From: CAYTBN01 sp964436045
Lineage (GTDB): Bacteria; Myxococcota_A; UBA796; UBA9615; CAYRNR01
Assembly: GCA_964436045.1 (NCBI GenBank)
Contig: CAYTBN010000038.1
Span: 1 to 64,000 of the forward strand
Direction of reading: 5' to 3'
Length of the DNA stretch: 64,000 bases
Within the stretch, counting starts at the first letter, position 1. The number at the start of each line of letters is the position of its first letter. The position numbers and the translations under genes were made by a program. The notes below the pieces were generated by a model. That model saw only the letters and a program-made list of their open reading frames with translations. It had not been told where the DNA came from and did not search any database. Below, piece after piece: positions 54,101 through 61,703 of the stretch.

Positions 54101-54245
54101 CCAGCCGCGTCCCCCCCAGCACCGCGAACGACTCCCCCCGCCGCGCCCGCGCCGTGATCTCGTCCGCCAGCTCCCCCCGGCCCACGAACAGCTCCGCGCC
54201 GTCGATGGGTCGGTCGTGGACGTAGGGGCACGGGGGCGGCAGCAT
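51138..54245 (-). CDS. STAND-like ATPase / TPR / SLOG-like / class III nucleotide cyclase fusion
   Basis: A 1035-residue multidomain protein. Residues about 15-370 are a STAND/AAA ATPase (Walker A GGTRLGKTS at 44-52; Walker B QLFLMLDEVDEL; winged-helix end). Residues about 400-620 are helical repeats of DUF4071 type (TRAF-binding-like TPR). Residues about 640-820 look like a SLOG-type Rossmann domain (GYVTPTCGSDLLFAEAMLRRGAELHLVLPCP). Residues about 850-1030 are a class III cyclase: both metal Asp are present (LLFADVVRFS and NTWGDALYMVF) and GLHAGP is kept, but the usual specificity Lys before T-x-GD is Asn and the vN..aR motif reads VSRAAR. Probably a nutrient, stress or phage sensor making a cyclic nucleotide. 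Cytoplasmic. ATG 54245 follows GAGGAG. Confidence 0.88.
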   Translation of the reverse strand: MLPPPCPYVHDRPIDGAELFVGRGELADEITARARRGESFAVLGGTRLGKTSLMLQVRERIERQPESPAGQTVVPVFLSTHQFGKLTRSALLAQVLDELRPHLRSPDPPGLAEAIAAMRRGDVDQDYAFDTFFARLREELTRDEDIQLFLMLDEVDELRNEGWSKAFFANLRFLVSQSPLRRRTHVMIAGTLLSADLWNTAGSPFFNVVTLIEMRLVEDEDLRALIGVGFPDGLPADTERALLAEAGGHPYLMQYLLARMWEERGEAPPDRSEVDRAGQRFLRERRGDFQRWWTACGTDARTLFREIFASRDRFKKRTAIEIHDGDVDRTEEALDQLVINGVVREVARNRFVVGSKLFARWAMERAGGVSRESWGDGDEGRVSEDGTLSPATSWRETADLTLSSDLGDLLALWRGRRGDPARLSPPFHQRLGLQLLAIGEPLLAFDVFSAGLERWPEDRPLRQLLGRALADSGATHRAHRELQALVDDGYTDGDTLSALAGTHRALADRAHDPEKRSRHRNEAARLYALGLRLALDSGRRTDALTCASRGAGLALELGHDAEARELACKTRELGDELLERREATGEDPFEVRAALGAASLILGELDRAEVHFRAAADAAAGRHAELGALRQRARSLLAGRGSEGGDVEAGRLDAILRVPPVALFRGHPLDAPDRATRRFPPHREVSVAGEIDALLEREAPAFGYVTPTCGSDLLFAEAMLRRGAELHLVLPCPEDEFREQRVELVPGAGWGERFDRVLREATSLEVLGDRHALANRAALEYTARVTLGMALLKARALGAELTPAAVWDGRDDPDPASTAATIALWRARGLDPGVIELAHADEATSAVDPGAPASAEIPDHRVVGLLFADVVRFSTLDDVQLRRFAEHVYGEVAAMIERSPHPPAVRNTWGDALYMVFLSVADAGRFALDLADYFAATDWSAAGLPDGLSVRIGLHAGPAHAVTDQVTGQYTYMGPHVSRAARIEQITPPGTVYASAPFAALAAADAVTDFSCEYVGQTRLPKGYGTFPSYHVRRG

Positions 54246-54381
54246 CGGGAGACTCCTCGGGGAAGTGTGCCATCAATGGGACGGCGCCGGGAGAGTCGAC
54301 CCACTCTGCTGACGGAGGATTGGCCCGACCGAGGGTTTTACTACCCCAGCACACGATGTAGCCCGTGTCCCCTCGCCGCCC

Positions 54382-54765
54382 TCAACGAAGGATGGGAACC
54401 CGGTAGGCCTCCAGCCGTTTGTCGTGGGTCACCAGGACAAAGCCGGCGCGTGCCTGCGCCACCAGCAGCCGATCGAACGGGTCACGATGATGCCAGGGGA
54501 GGGCTCTGACCTCGAGGGCATCCCGATGTGTGATGGGAAGCCAGTCGATGTGGGTCTGCGCGAGCGCGCCGGGTAACCACTGCTCCGCGGGCCCCGGCAG
54601 CTCGAGCTTGCCCAGGGATTGTTTGATCGCGATCTCCAGCGCGTTGACCGCGCTGGCGTAGACCTCGTTGGTCGGATCGGTGATGGCAGCGACGGCCCGG
54701 TCCGACAGTCTGGAAGGATCGCCCAGTGCCCACAACAGGACGTGGGTATCCAGCAGTAGCCTCAC
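54382..54765 (-). CDS. VapC-type PIN-domain toxin
   Basis: A 127-residue PIN-domain ribonuclease. Acidic catalytic residues are in LLLDTHVLLWAL (Asp near 5), ALEIAIK (Glu near 44), and HHRDPFDRLLVAQA, with a final THDKRLEAY. VapC toxins cut tRNA or rRNA and are held inactive by the cognate antitoxin. It starts with GTG at 54765 overlapping the antitoxin stop by four bases (GTGA), so translation is coupled. The long upstream frame (to 55302) is a shadow. A spacer of 136 bases separates it from the cyclase fusion; it holds nothing convincing. Confidence 0.88.
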   Translation of the reverse strand: MRLLLDTHVLLWALGDPSRLSDRAVAAITDPTNEVYASAVNALEIAIKQSLGKLELPGPAEQWLPGALAQTHIDWLPITHRDALEVRALPWHHRDPFDRLLVAQARAGFVLVTHDKRLEAYRVPILR

Positions 54766-55001
54766 GATCCGTCGCCATCGAACGCCGCGGCGATATCGTC
54801 GGGTAGATCGTCGAAGTCGGCGGCCATGTGGATGTGACCCGCGAACTGACCCAGGACTCGGATTCGTGGGGCATCCTCCAGGGGGACGAGGCGCGCAACG
54901 GGTTTTCCCGCCCTGGCGATGACGATCTGCTCGCCGTCCTCCACCCGTTCGAGGAGTCGGGAGAGGTGGGTCTTGGCGTGGTGGATGTTGACCTGCTCCA
55001 C
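54762..55001 (-). CDS. Phd/YefM-type antitoxin
   Basis: A 79-residue antitoxin with the Phd/YefM N-terminal DNA-binding fold (VNIHHAKTHLSRLLERVEDGEQIVIARAGKPVARLVP) and an acidic C-terminal tail (DFDDLPDDIAAAFDGDG) that should bind the toxin. GTG start at 55001 with GGAGG four bases upstream. It is the first gene of the pair with the PIN toxin and should repress its own promoter, which carries a perfect palindrome at 55021-55034. Confidence 0.88.
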   Translation of the reverse strand: MEQVNIHHAKTHLSRLLERVEDGEQIVIARAGKPVARLVPLEDAPRIRVLGQFAGHIHMAADFDDLPDDIAAAFDGDGS

Positions 55002-55020
55002 GGTACCTCCGATCGTGATT

Positions 55021-55034
55021 GACTAAGCTTAGTC
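55021..55034. promoter_or_regulatory. 14-bp perfect palindrome, antitoxin operator candidate
   Basis: GACTAAGCTTAGTC lies 20 bases upstream of the antitoxin start in a locally A+T-rich patch. Phd/YefM antitoxins bind short palindromes at their own promoters, so autoregulation is the natural reading. The following bases to 55183 (between here and the next lipoprotein) show only a TATGGT-like -10 candidate near 55152. Confidence 0.5.
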
Positions 55035-55183
55035 TAGTTGGCTCGGGACGGGCTGGCAACCGCGCCCTCGATCGAAGGCCGGACGAGCGGTCCGGCCGGG
55101 TGAAACCGCCGTGAAATTGCCTTGGTCCGGGGACGAGTCCATGCTGGCGTTGTATGGTCGAGAGAATGAAGGAGGGAGATCCC

Positions 55184-55645
55184 ATGAAGACGACGTTCAT
55201 CCCTGTGCTGCTGGTTGGCCTGTTTGCGGCGGGCTGCGGTGCCACCACCAAACAGTACGTGACCTTTCCGGACCAGAGCGTGACGATCGAGGATCCGAAC
55301 AAGGCGCGGATCTACGTCTATCGCGACTCGATCCTCGGATCGGCGATCCCCTTCCTGGTGTTCGAGAACGAGGACACGCCAGAGGAGATCGCCATCGGGA
55401 TCACCGGACCCAACGGTTACCTCTGCTGGGAGCGCGAGCCGGGAGCGTTGAACCTGACGTCGAAGGCCGAGAACGAGGCCGAGCTGGCCATCGATCTGGT
55501 GGCCGGGGCCGTCTACTACGTCCAGCAGCACGCCACCATGGGGATCATGTTCGCGCGCAACGTCCTGGAGCTCGAGCCGGAGGAAGATGCCCGCGTGGAC
55601 CAGGAGGACTGCAAGCCGCCCAAGCTGGAGCTCGGCGGCTCCTAG
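55184..55645 (+). CDS. DUF2846-like lipoprotein
   Basis: A 153-residue lipoprotein (signal ending AAGC, Cys18). Its body follows the DUF2846-type pattern: KARIYVYRDSILGSAIPFLVF, NGYLCWEREPGALNL, and VAGAVYYVQQHATMGIMFARNVL. It is a close paralogue of the first part of the gene at 49928, sharing order and motifs but lacking the long C-terminal extension. GGAGGGAG precedes the ATG at 55184. Its stop overlaps the end of the truncated permease gene on the other strand by four bases. Confidence 0.87.
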   Translation: MKTTFIPVLLVGLFAAGCGATTKQYVTFPDQSVTIEDPNKARIYVYRDSILGSAIPFLVFENEDTPEEIAIGITGPNGYLCWEREPGALNLTSKAENEAELAIDLVAGAVYYVQQHATMGIMFARNVLELEPEEDARVDQEDCKPPKLELGGS

Positions 55646-56475
55646 GAGCGTTCGGGGAGACTCAGCCGTTGGGTGGCACCCGGGCTAGGCGGGGCGATCA
55701 GTCGTCGTCCTCTACCTCGCGTTCCTCTCGCCGTTCCTCGAGGCGCCGCTCCCACCGTGGCCACCGCGGCCGCGACATAGACCGTCGCCACCACCGGAAA
55801 CGCGATCCAGAACGCCCGCGGGATGACCTTTCCCGGGTGCACGATTTCGCCGCCCAGCTCGATGATTCCGTTGGCGCCGAGGTACGTGAACGTCAGCAGG
55901 GCCGTACCCAGCAACAGCTTGCCACCGCCCGTGCCCAGCGCCCCGTCGAAGTGAGCGACCTCCAGGGCCGCCGAACCGCGGGCGGCGTAGAACACCAGCG
56001 CGGCCAGCAGCGTGAGCACCAGCGCGCCCTGGACCTGGGCCGCCAACCGGACGCCGACCACGTTCACCGCGAACAGCGCGGTGACCAGACCCATCGCGAC
56101 CAGCGTGGGGGACAGCCCGGGCTGGAGTGTCTGTAGGTACCGGGCGCATCCCTGCGCATACAGTGGGATCTGCCCGAAGAACGCCGCCAGGGCGTAGACC
56201 CAGACGCCCACGAAGGCCAGCCCGGGCGAGACCAGCCGACTCGGCACGCGATAGCTGGCTCCGGTACAGGGAACGGCGGCTCCGAGCATGGCCAGTGGCA
56301 TCATCGAGACCAGCACCGGAACCGCAGCAAGGGCATAGGCCAGCGGCAGCGCCGGCCCGACGATGTCCAGCGCGATGCCCGTGAACACGAACACGCCGCC
56401 ACCGATCATGAAACCGACGGCGATGAAGGTCACCGCCGGCAGCCCGAGCACCCGCTGGAGTCGTACCTCTTGCAT
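55642..56475 (-). pseudogene. Truncated APC-family amino-acid permease
   Basis: A 277-residue frame with the N-terminal half of an APC permease: GLPAVTFIAVGFMIGGGVFVFTGIAL, AALPLAYALAAVPVLVSMMP, TLLAALVFYAAR and FTYLGANGIIELGGEIVHPGKVIPRAFW. Family members have 10-14 spans and about 430-500 residues; this one has seven or so and then a frame ending GAAPRGTARG. In another frame the DNA right after reads RWERRLEERREEREVEDDD and stop (55698-55757), a typical charged permease tail, so a block including the last spans and a frameshift seem lost. ATG 56475 used; TTG 56490 possible. Confidence 0.6.
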
Positions 56476-56494
56476 CCCCGAATCCCGCAACTCG

Positions 56495-59400
56495 CTACTC
56501 CTCGATATCCAGCCGCCGCACCCGGATGTAGGTCCGCATCAGCCGCATGGCGAAGCGGTACTGGTCGCCGCGGCGTTGCAGGACGCTGAACAGCTCCAGG
56601 TTCTGCAGGTCGCGGTCGAAGGCGTCCGTGTCATCGAAGGCTGACGCGGTGCGGTCCAGGAGCATGGCGCGGGTGATCTGGCTCTCGCCTTCGGCCGCCA
56701 CCGCGTCCAGGATCGCGCGCTGGCCCGCGCCCAGGTAGTGGCTGAGGATCTCGCCGAAGTAGCCCTTCTTCAGCGCCAGGTAGCTGTCCACCGCCGCCCG
56801 CACGTCGGCGGTGTCGATGGTGACGGGCCGCTGCTCGCCGGCCAGCTTGGCCGTCTCGGAGCACAGCTGGCGGCAGACCATCGGGTGGCCGCCGCTCAGG
56901 TCGTACAGCGCGGCCACCGCCGGATCGCTGAAGCCGAGGCCCATGCCCGAGCCCAGGGTCGACACCATCTCGGCGGTCTCCGCCGCGCTCAGCGGGCCCA
57001 CGTAGAACTCCGACAGGTACTGGAAGATCGGGTTGTCCCGCCCGCCCCAGCGCCCCTGCAGGCACAGCTGGGCGTCGGCGCCGATCACCGCGAACGAGAA
57101 CACGTCGCGGAAGTCGGTCTGGTGCAGGCCGCGCAGCAGGCGGAAGAAGGCGTCGTAGTGGGCGAACCCCTCGTGGAAGGACCCGGTGCCCAGCTCGTGG
57201 GGGATCAGGTTCTCGATCTCGTCGATCAGGAAGAACAGCGTGGAGATGTCCTGGGTTTCCAGGATCGCCTCGCGCAGGGTCCGCAGGTTGCCCTCGAACG
57301 CGACCATCGCCCCGTCGGGATCCTCGGGCAGGGCGGCCAGCTCGGGCGGCTCGATCTGGGGGAACTTACCCCGCCAGTCCTCCAGCGCCCGGTCGCACAG
57401 CAGCCGCGCCAGCGCCACGCACGACGACGAGGACACCTCCTGCAGGTCGACCATCGCCACCACCGCGTCCGAGAGGTGGCCGCGCAGCCGGTGGGCCAGG
57501 GAGGTCTTGCCCATCTTGCGGATGCCGAACAGGCCGAACACCTCACCCCTGTGGGCCTTGCGCACCAGGGTGCGCAGCACCTGGCCACGGCCGAAGAACT
57601 CCGCCGGATCCAGCACCGGGTCTTTCTTGTCGAACAGGTCCTCGCCCAGCAGCCACTGGCTGCGCAGCTGGGCCAGCATCGCCCGCGGCCGCAATTCGGC
57701 GACCGCGTCCCGCAGCGTGCGCTCCTCCAGCGGGAACATCCGCAGCCGCGGCTGCTCGATCATCGAGGACATGATCAGCTCGATGGTGCCCGCGCTGGGC
57801 CGTCCGGCCGACACCAGGATCGCAAGCCCACCCCGCTGTCCGCCGGGGCCCGCCAGGGCGCGTCGGGCTGCGATGACGTCCTCCTGGGATGGCGGCCGCC
57901 CCGTGTAGACCCGAACCCGCGCCTGGTCCAGCTCCCGCCACCAGCCCGACAGGGGCCGCCCCGTGTTGGTCAGCAACAGCTCGACGAATCCCTCGCGTGA
58001 CTGCTGTACTGGCCGCGCGTCGAGGCCCAGCAGCGCGGCCAGCACCTCGATCACCCGGTAGGTCTCCAGCCGGTGGACCATCGCCGTCGCCTGGCGGACC
58101 GCGAACGGGCGGGTCTCGGGGATGTGAAACGCTCGCTCCAGGGCCAGGGCGGCGTGGCCGTAGCGCAGCAGCTTGTGGTGTACGTCCGCGAGCCGCAGCC
58201 ACAGGTAGCCGTCGTCGGGGTGGCGGCGGGCGTATTCCTCGCAGGCAGCCTGCACGGCCTTGAGGTAGGGGACTGAATCCTCGATGGCGTCCGCGGCGGT
58301 CAACAGCTGCTCGCGGCAGTCCCGCTCCTCGAGCAGCTCGACGATGCCGGCCGTCAACACTCCCAGCGAAGGATCGGTGGTCTCCTCGTACAGGGCGCGC
58401 AGCCGGTCCACGATCATCGGCGCCAGGTCCGGCCGCCGGCCCGCCACCTTCAACAGCGCCGGGTACAGCACTACCAGGGAACCGCCGGACGGCTGGGTCC
58501 AGATGATGTGCTCCTCGAGTTCGGTGGTCACCAGTGCGTCGGTCAGGCAGTCGACGGCCTCGGCGGTGGGGTTCTGGGCGACGGCCTGCTCGGCGTGCTC
58601 GATGGCGTCCCCGGTTCGGCCCTCGGCCAGCTCGACTCGGGCCAGGGGCACGAGGAAACGCAGGCGCGGCTCGGGCATCGTCAGCGACCGCTCGTAGATC
58701 ACAGCGGCCTTGTCGTCCACCCGGCCCCGCTGGGCGTAGCCGAGCGCCAGCAAGGGCAGCAGGGGCGACGTTCCGCTGCGCTCCACCTGCGCCTCGATGC
58801 GCGTCAGCAGATCGTCCTCGAGCAGCCCCAGCGATCGCTGGGCTTCCAGGAGTTCGGCGAGCTGATCCGGGCCCAGCTCGCCCGCGCGGCTCAGTTCCAG
58901 GATCGTGTCCCTCACCCCCTGGGTGTCGCCGACCCGCGAGTAGAATTCGAACATCCGCTGCAACACGGTGGTGTCCTCGGGCCAGCTGGCGTGGGCCCGT
59001 TGCAGGATCGCTTCCTCGTCGCGGGCGTTGCCCTCCTTCTGATGGATACGGGCGATGCGCAGGTAGGGCTTTCGCCAGCCGGGCGCCAGCGCCGCCAGGT
59101 AGGAGTAGGCCGCCAGCGCCAGCCGCAACTTGCCCAGCCAGTAGAACAGGTCGCCCTGCACCACCAGAAATCCGAATGCAGCCAGCAGCAGCCCGCCGAT
59201 CAGTAACAACAGGCGGCCCAACGACCGCCGGGCGGCGCGCTGCTCCTGCTTGCGCTCGGTCAGGGTCAGCAGGTCGCGGGCGTCCAGGTGTCCTGGTTGG
59301 AGCTGGATCAAGGTGTCGCAGGCGGTGACGGCGTCGTCCCAGCGCTGGTCGGAGGCGGCGCTGCGGCAGTCTTCGTACACTTCGGCCAGTCGCTCTTCAC

Positions 59401-60055
59401 CCACCGCCCACTGGGCCCACTCCTTGCGCTGCAGCAGCTTGGGATCGTCGGGGATGAAGCGCAGCGCGGCGTGGGTCAGCACCAGGATGTCGCGGGCGTA
59501 GCGGTCCGACATCGGCTGGTCCAGCGCCAGCCCCTGTAGCTGCTCGCCGAGGGCGCGGTTCCAGCGGCGCAGCACCGGGGCGCTGTCGGGAAGGGCGCCC
59601 TGGGCCAGGTACAGGTAGTACTCGGCCGCGCGCGGATCCCCGTCCTCCAGCAGCTGGCTGCCGAAGTGGTAGTGGGCGGCGGCGTCGAGAACCGTGGGCG
59701 CGGGCAGGCACTCGAACCCCACCTCGCGGGCCGCGGCCAGCAGGTCGACGATGTCCAGGTCGCAGCGCGGTCCCCGGTCCGGGGGCACCCGATCTCGGCA
59801 ACTGTGGACCAGCTCCTCGAGCCTTCCGTCGGCGCGTTCGAGCCAGTCAGCGGCGTCATCGGCCTCTGCGTCCGCGCAGGGACGGGGATGGCCCAGGGAC
59901 GCGAGCAGCTCGCGGTCCTCGGAGGTCAGGCTCGCCAGCGGGGAGGTGCCCAGCCGCAGGCTCTTGGTCGATGGCGTGCCGGGTCCGCCACGAGCGGCTC
60001 CCGCGGGCGCCAGCGCCAGGGCGATCAGCAGAAGTGTGTGGAGGACCCGGACCAC
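56495..60055 (-). CDS. Membrane-anchored TPR protein with C-terminal AAA ATPase
   Basis: A protein of 1186 residues from GTG 60055 (signal-type start RVLHTLLLIALALAPAG; TTG 60091 is possible). The N-terminal 280 residues are TPR-like and likely periplasmic, a membrane span lies near 288 (LLLLIGGLLLAAFGFLVV), and cytoplasmic TPR-like repeats run to about 690. Residues about 720-800 hold a receiver-like alpha/beta segment (LAILVSAGRPSAG). Residues about 820-1180 are an archaeal-type AAA ATPase (P-loop FGIRKMGKTSLAHRL near 848; Walker B TLFFLIDEIENLI; winged-helix end). It follows the FHA/TonB-like gene by 25 bases and the truncated permease follows it. The architecture suggests a two-sided signalling ATPase; function unknown. 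Confidence 0.85.
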   Translation of the reverse strand: MVRVLHTLLLIALALAPAGAARGGPGTPSTKSLRLGTSPLASLTSEDRELLASLGHPRPCADAEADDAADWLERADGRLEELVHSCRDRVPPDRGPRCDLDIVDLLAAAREVGFECLPAPTVLDAAAHYHFGSQLLEDGDPRAAEYYLYLAQGALPDSAPVLRRWNRALGEQLQGLALDQPMSDRYARDILVLTHAALRFIPDDPKLLQRKEWAQWAVGEERLAEVYEDCRSAASDQRWDDAVTACDTLIQLQPGHLDARDLLTLTERKQEQRAARRSLGRLLLLIGGLLLAAFGFLVVQGDLFYWLGKLRLALAAYSYLAALAPGWRKPYLRIARIHQKEGNARDEEAILQRAHASWPEDTTVLQRMFEFYSRVGDTQGVRDTILELSRAGELGPDQLAELLEAQRSLGLLEDDLLTRIEAQVERSGTSPLLPLLALGYAQRGRVDDKAAVIYERSLTMPEPRLRFLVPLARVELAEGRTGDAIEHAEQAVAQNPTAEAVDCLTDALVTTELEEHIIWTQPSGGSLVVLYPALLKVAGRRPDLAPMIVDRLRALYEETTDPSLGVLTAGIVELLEERDCREQLLTAADAIEDSVPYLKAVQAACEEYARRHPDDGYLWLRLADVHHKLLRYGHAALALERAFHIPETRPFAVRQATAMVHRLETYRVIEVLAALLGLDARPVQQSREGFVELLLTNTGRPLSGWWRELDQARVRVYTGRPPSQEDVIAARRALAGPGGQRGGLAILVSAGRPSAGTIELIMSSMIEQPRLRMFPLEERTLRDAVAELRPRAMLAQLRSQWLLGEDLFDKKDPVLDPAEFFGRGQVLRTLVRKAHRGEVFGLFGIRKMGKTSLAHRLRGHLSDAVVAMVDLQEVSSSSCVALARLLCDRALEDWRGKFPQIEPPELAALPEDPDGAMVAFEGNLRTLREAILETQDISTLFFLIDEIENLIPHELGTGSFHEGFAHYDAFFRLLRGLHQTDFRDVFSFAVIGADAQLCLQGRWGGRDNPIFQYLSEFYVGPLSAAETAEMVSTLGSGMGLGFSDPAVAALYDLSGGHPMVCRQLCSETAKLAGEQRPVTIDTADVRAAVDSYLALKKGYFGEILSHYLGAGQRAILDAVAAEGESQITRAMLLDRTASAFDDTDAFDRDLQNLELFSVLQRRGDQYRFAMRLMRTYIRVRRLDIEE

Positions 60056-60080
60056 GGGGGGATCATGGAACGGCGGCGAC

Positions 60081-61493
60081 TCAGGACGCAAACATGGCGA
60101 AGGGGTAGGAGACTTCGTATTCCTCCCCCGTCGCCGGGAAGTTCCAGCGCTTGATGCGGCGCTGGATGCACGAGGCCAGCTCGGCGCTGTCCGTGCTGTT
60201 GTCGATGAGCCAGACCTCGAGCACGCTGCCGTCCTCGGCGACCACGATGGTCACCTCGATGCGTCCCTCGATGTCGGGCGTCGTCTTGATGATGCGGTCG
60301 TAGCAGGCCTTGATCTGACCCTTGTTCTTGCCGACCACATCGGTGATCCCGGAGGGATCCGTGCCGGGATCGAGCTGGGGTGTCTCCAGCTCCAGCCGGG
60401 TCACGACCTCGGTCTGGGTGCGCGTGCCGGGTCCGGTGGTCACGGGTCCCGAGGTCCGCGGTCCGCCGGTCAGTCCCTCGAGCCCGTCGGGTCCGGTGGG
60501 AAGGTTGCGGAGGATCGGCTCACCACCGATGCCCGCGATCGCCACCCGTCCTGCGGCGTCCAGGGCGAGGTCCAGGTCCCGCTGCAGCGCTCCGGGTTCC
60601 CCCACCAGGTCGCGGATCGCCAGGTCGGAGCGGGTGTTGCCGTCGGTGCCCATCAGAGCGGGCGCCAGCCCGACCCCCTCCATCGCCTCCCGGGCCCGCT
60701 CGCGACGCTGATCCCGGGTCAACTCTTCGTCGCCGCCCGCGTCGGCCTCTGCGGAGCCGTCGTCCTTCGGATCCGTCGCCGGATCGGTCTCGTCCGGCAC
60801 CGGCCGCGTGTCCGTCGAGTCGACCTCGGCCAGCCCCTCGTCGTCGATGGGCGGAGGCAGCTCCTGGTCGTCCTCGAGGGGATCCTCGGTGAACCAGACC
60901 TGGGCAAAACGTTTGTTGATCTGGTCGATGGAGACCGACTGGGGCGGCGGTCGCGAGTTGATGTAGCTGTACCCCACCAGGTTCAGCACCAGCGAGAACG
61001 CCACGAACGCCGTGAACACCCAGTCCATCTGTCCGAAGGCCAGGGGACTGAACGATGCCTCGACCCGCCGCGGCTCCGGCGGCGCCTGCACGAACTGGAA
61101 CAGGATCGTGGTACCCGCCAGCTGCACCTTCCCCCGCACCCCGGGATCCAGCGGAATCCAGGTGTCAGCTCCCCGGCGCGCGCCCCGGTCCAGCGCGACC
61201 TGGGCCAGCGGCTGCACCGAGTCGTCGACGAACAACTTGCCGCCGAACGCGCTCCGCGCCAGCAGGTGGTAACGGCCGCCGCGGGCCACGAAGAGACGGT
61301 GCTGCTGGGGCAGATCGCTGCCCGGCAGCACGAAAGTGTTCCGCACGGATTCACCCACCGTCACCGTCTCGCCGCGGCGGATCAGCCGCTCCTCGACGAT
61401 GCGGGGACCGCGGATGATTCCGATCCTGAGGACCTTGCCCGCCGGAGCGCCGCTCCGACCGCGGTGTTTGCTACCTGATCGCCGCTCGCTCAT
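60081..61493 (-). CDS. FHA-like protein with membrane span and TonB-like C-terminus
   Basis: A 470-residue protein resembling the gene at 1202-3343. The N-terminal 130 residues are FHA-like (ETVTVGESVRNTFVLPGS, then LFVARGGRYHLLARS), with a membrane span near 160 (WVFTAFVAFSLVLNLVGYSY), an acidic Pro-rich linker, and a C-terminal AgmX/TonB-like domain (about 375-470: NKGQIKACYDRIIKTTPDIEGRIEV, ASCIQRRIKRWNFPA, VSYPFAMFAS). The likely role is signal- or energy-transmission between inner and outer membrane. It is the first gene of an operon with the TPR-ATPase. ATG 61493 was chosen; the upstream frame has no coding character. Confidence 0.86.
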   Translation of the reverse strand: MSERRSGSKHRGRSGAPAGKVLRIGIIRGPRIVEERLIRRGETVTVGESVRNTFVLPGSDLPQQHRLFVARGGRYHLLARSAFGGKLFVDDSVQPLAQVALDRGARRGADTWIPLDPGVRGKVQLAGTTILFQFVQAPPEPRRVEASFSPLAFGQMDWVFTAFVAFSLVLNLVGYSYINSRPPPQSVSIDQINKRFAQVWFTEDPLEDDQELPPPIDDEGLAEVDSTDTRPVPDETDPATDPKDDGSAEADAGGDEELTRDQRRERAREAMEGVGLAPALMGTDGNTRSDLAIRDLVGEPGALQRDLDLALDAAGRVAIAGIGGEPILRNLPTGPDGLEGLTGGPRTSGPVTTGPGTRTQTEVVTRLELETPQLDPGTDPSGITDVVGKNKGQIKACYDRIIKTTPDIEGRIEVTIVVAEDGSVLEVWLIDNSTDSAELASCIQRRIKRWNFPATGEEYEVSYPFAMFAS

Positions 61494-61679
61494 CTTGTTG
61501 CCCTTTCCCCGCCCAATCGCCCGGCGTGGTGCTTGTCGTCCGTCCGTCGTTGTCGAAATGCACGGGGCGAGCCAACGTCGGACGCACGGGGGCATCGAGG
61601 CGATGCCGAGCGGTCAGGTCCGGGGGCGAGGTGTCTCGCGGGGGAGGGAGTGTCGGGTGGAGCGGACGCGGGTTGAGCG

Positions 61680-61703
61680 AGCTGTCCGCTATTCCGGACA
61701 GCT
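61680..61703 (-). terminator. 9-bp hairpin directly after the glycosyltransferase gene
   Basis: AGCTGTCCG, loop CTATTC, CGGACAGCT: a perfect 9-bp stem beginning at the base next to the stop codon of the gene at 61704-63314. No T-run follows on the minus strand, so it may slow the polymerase or protect RNA ends instead. The rest of the spacer (61494-61679) shows no gene. Confidence 0.4.
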
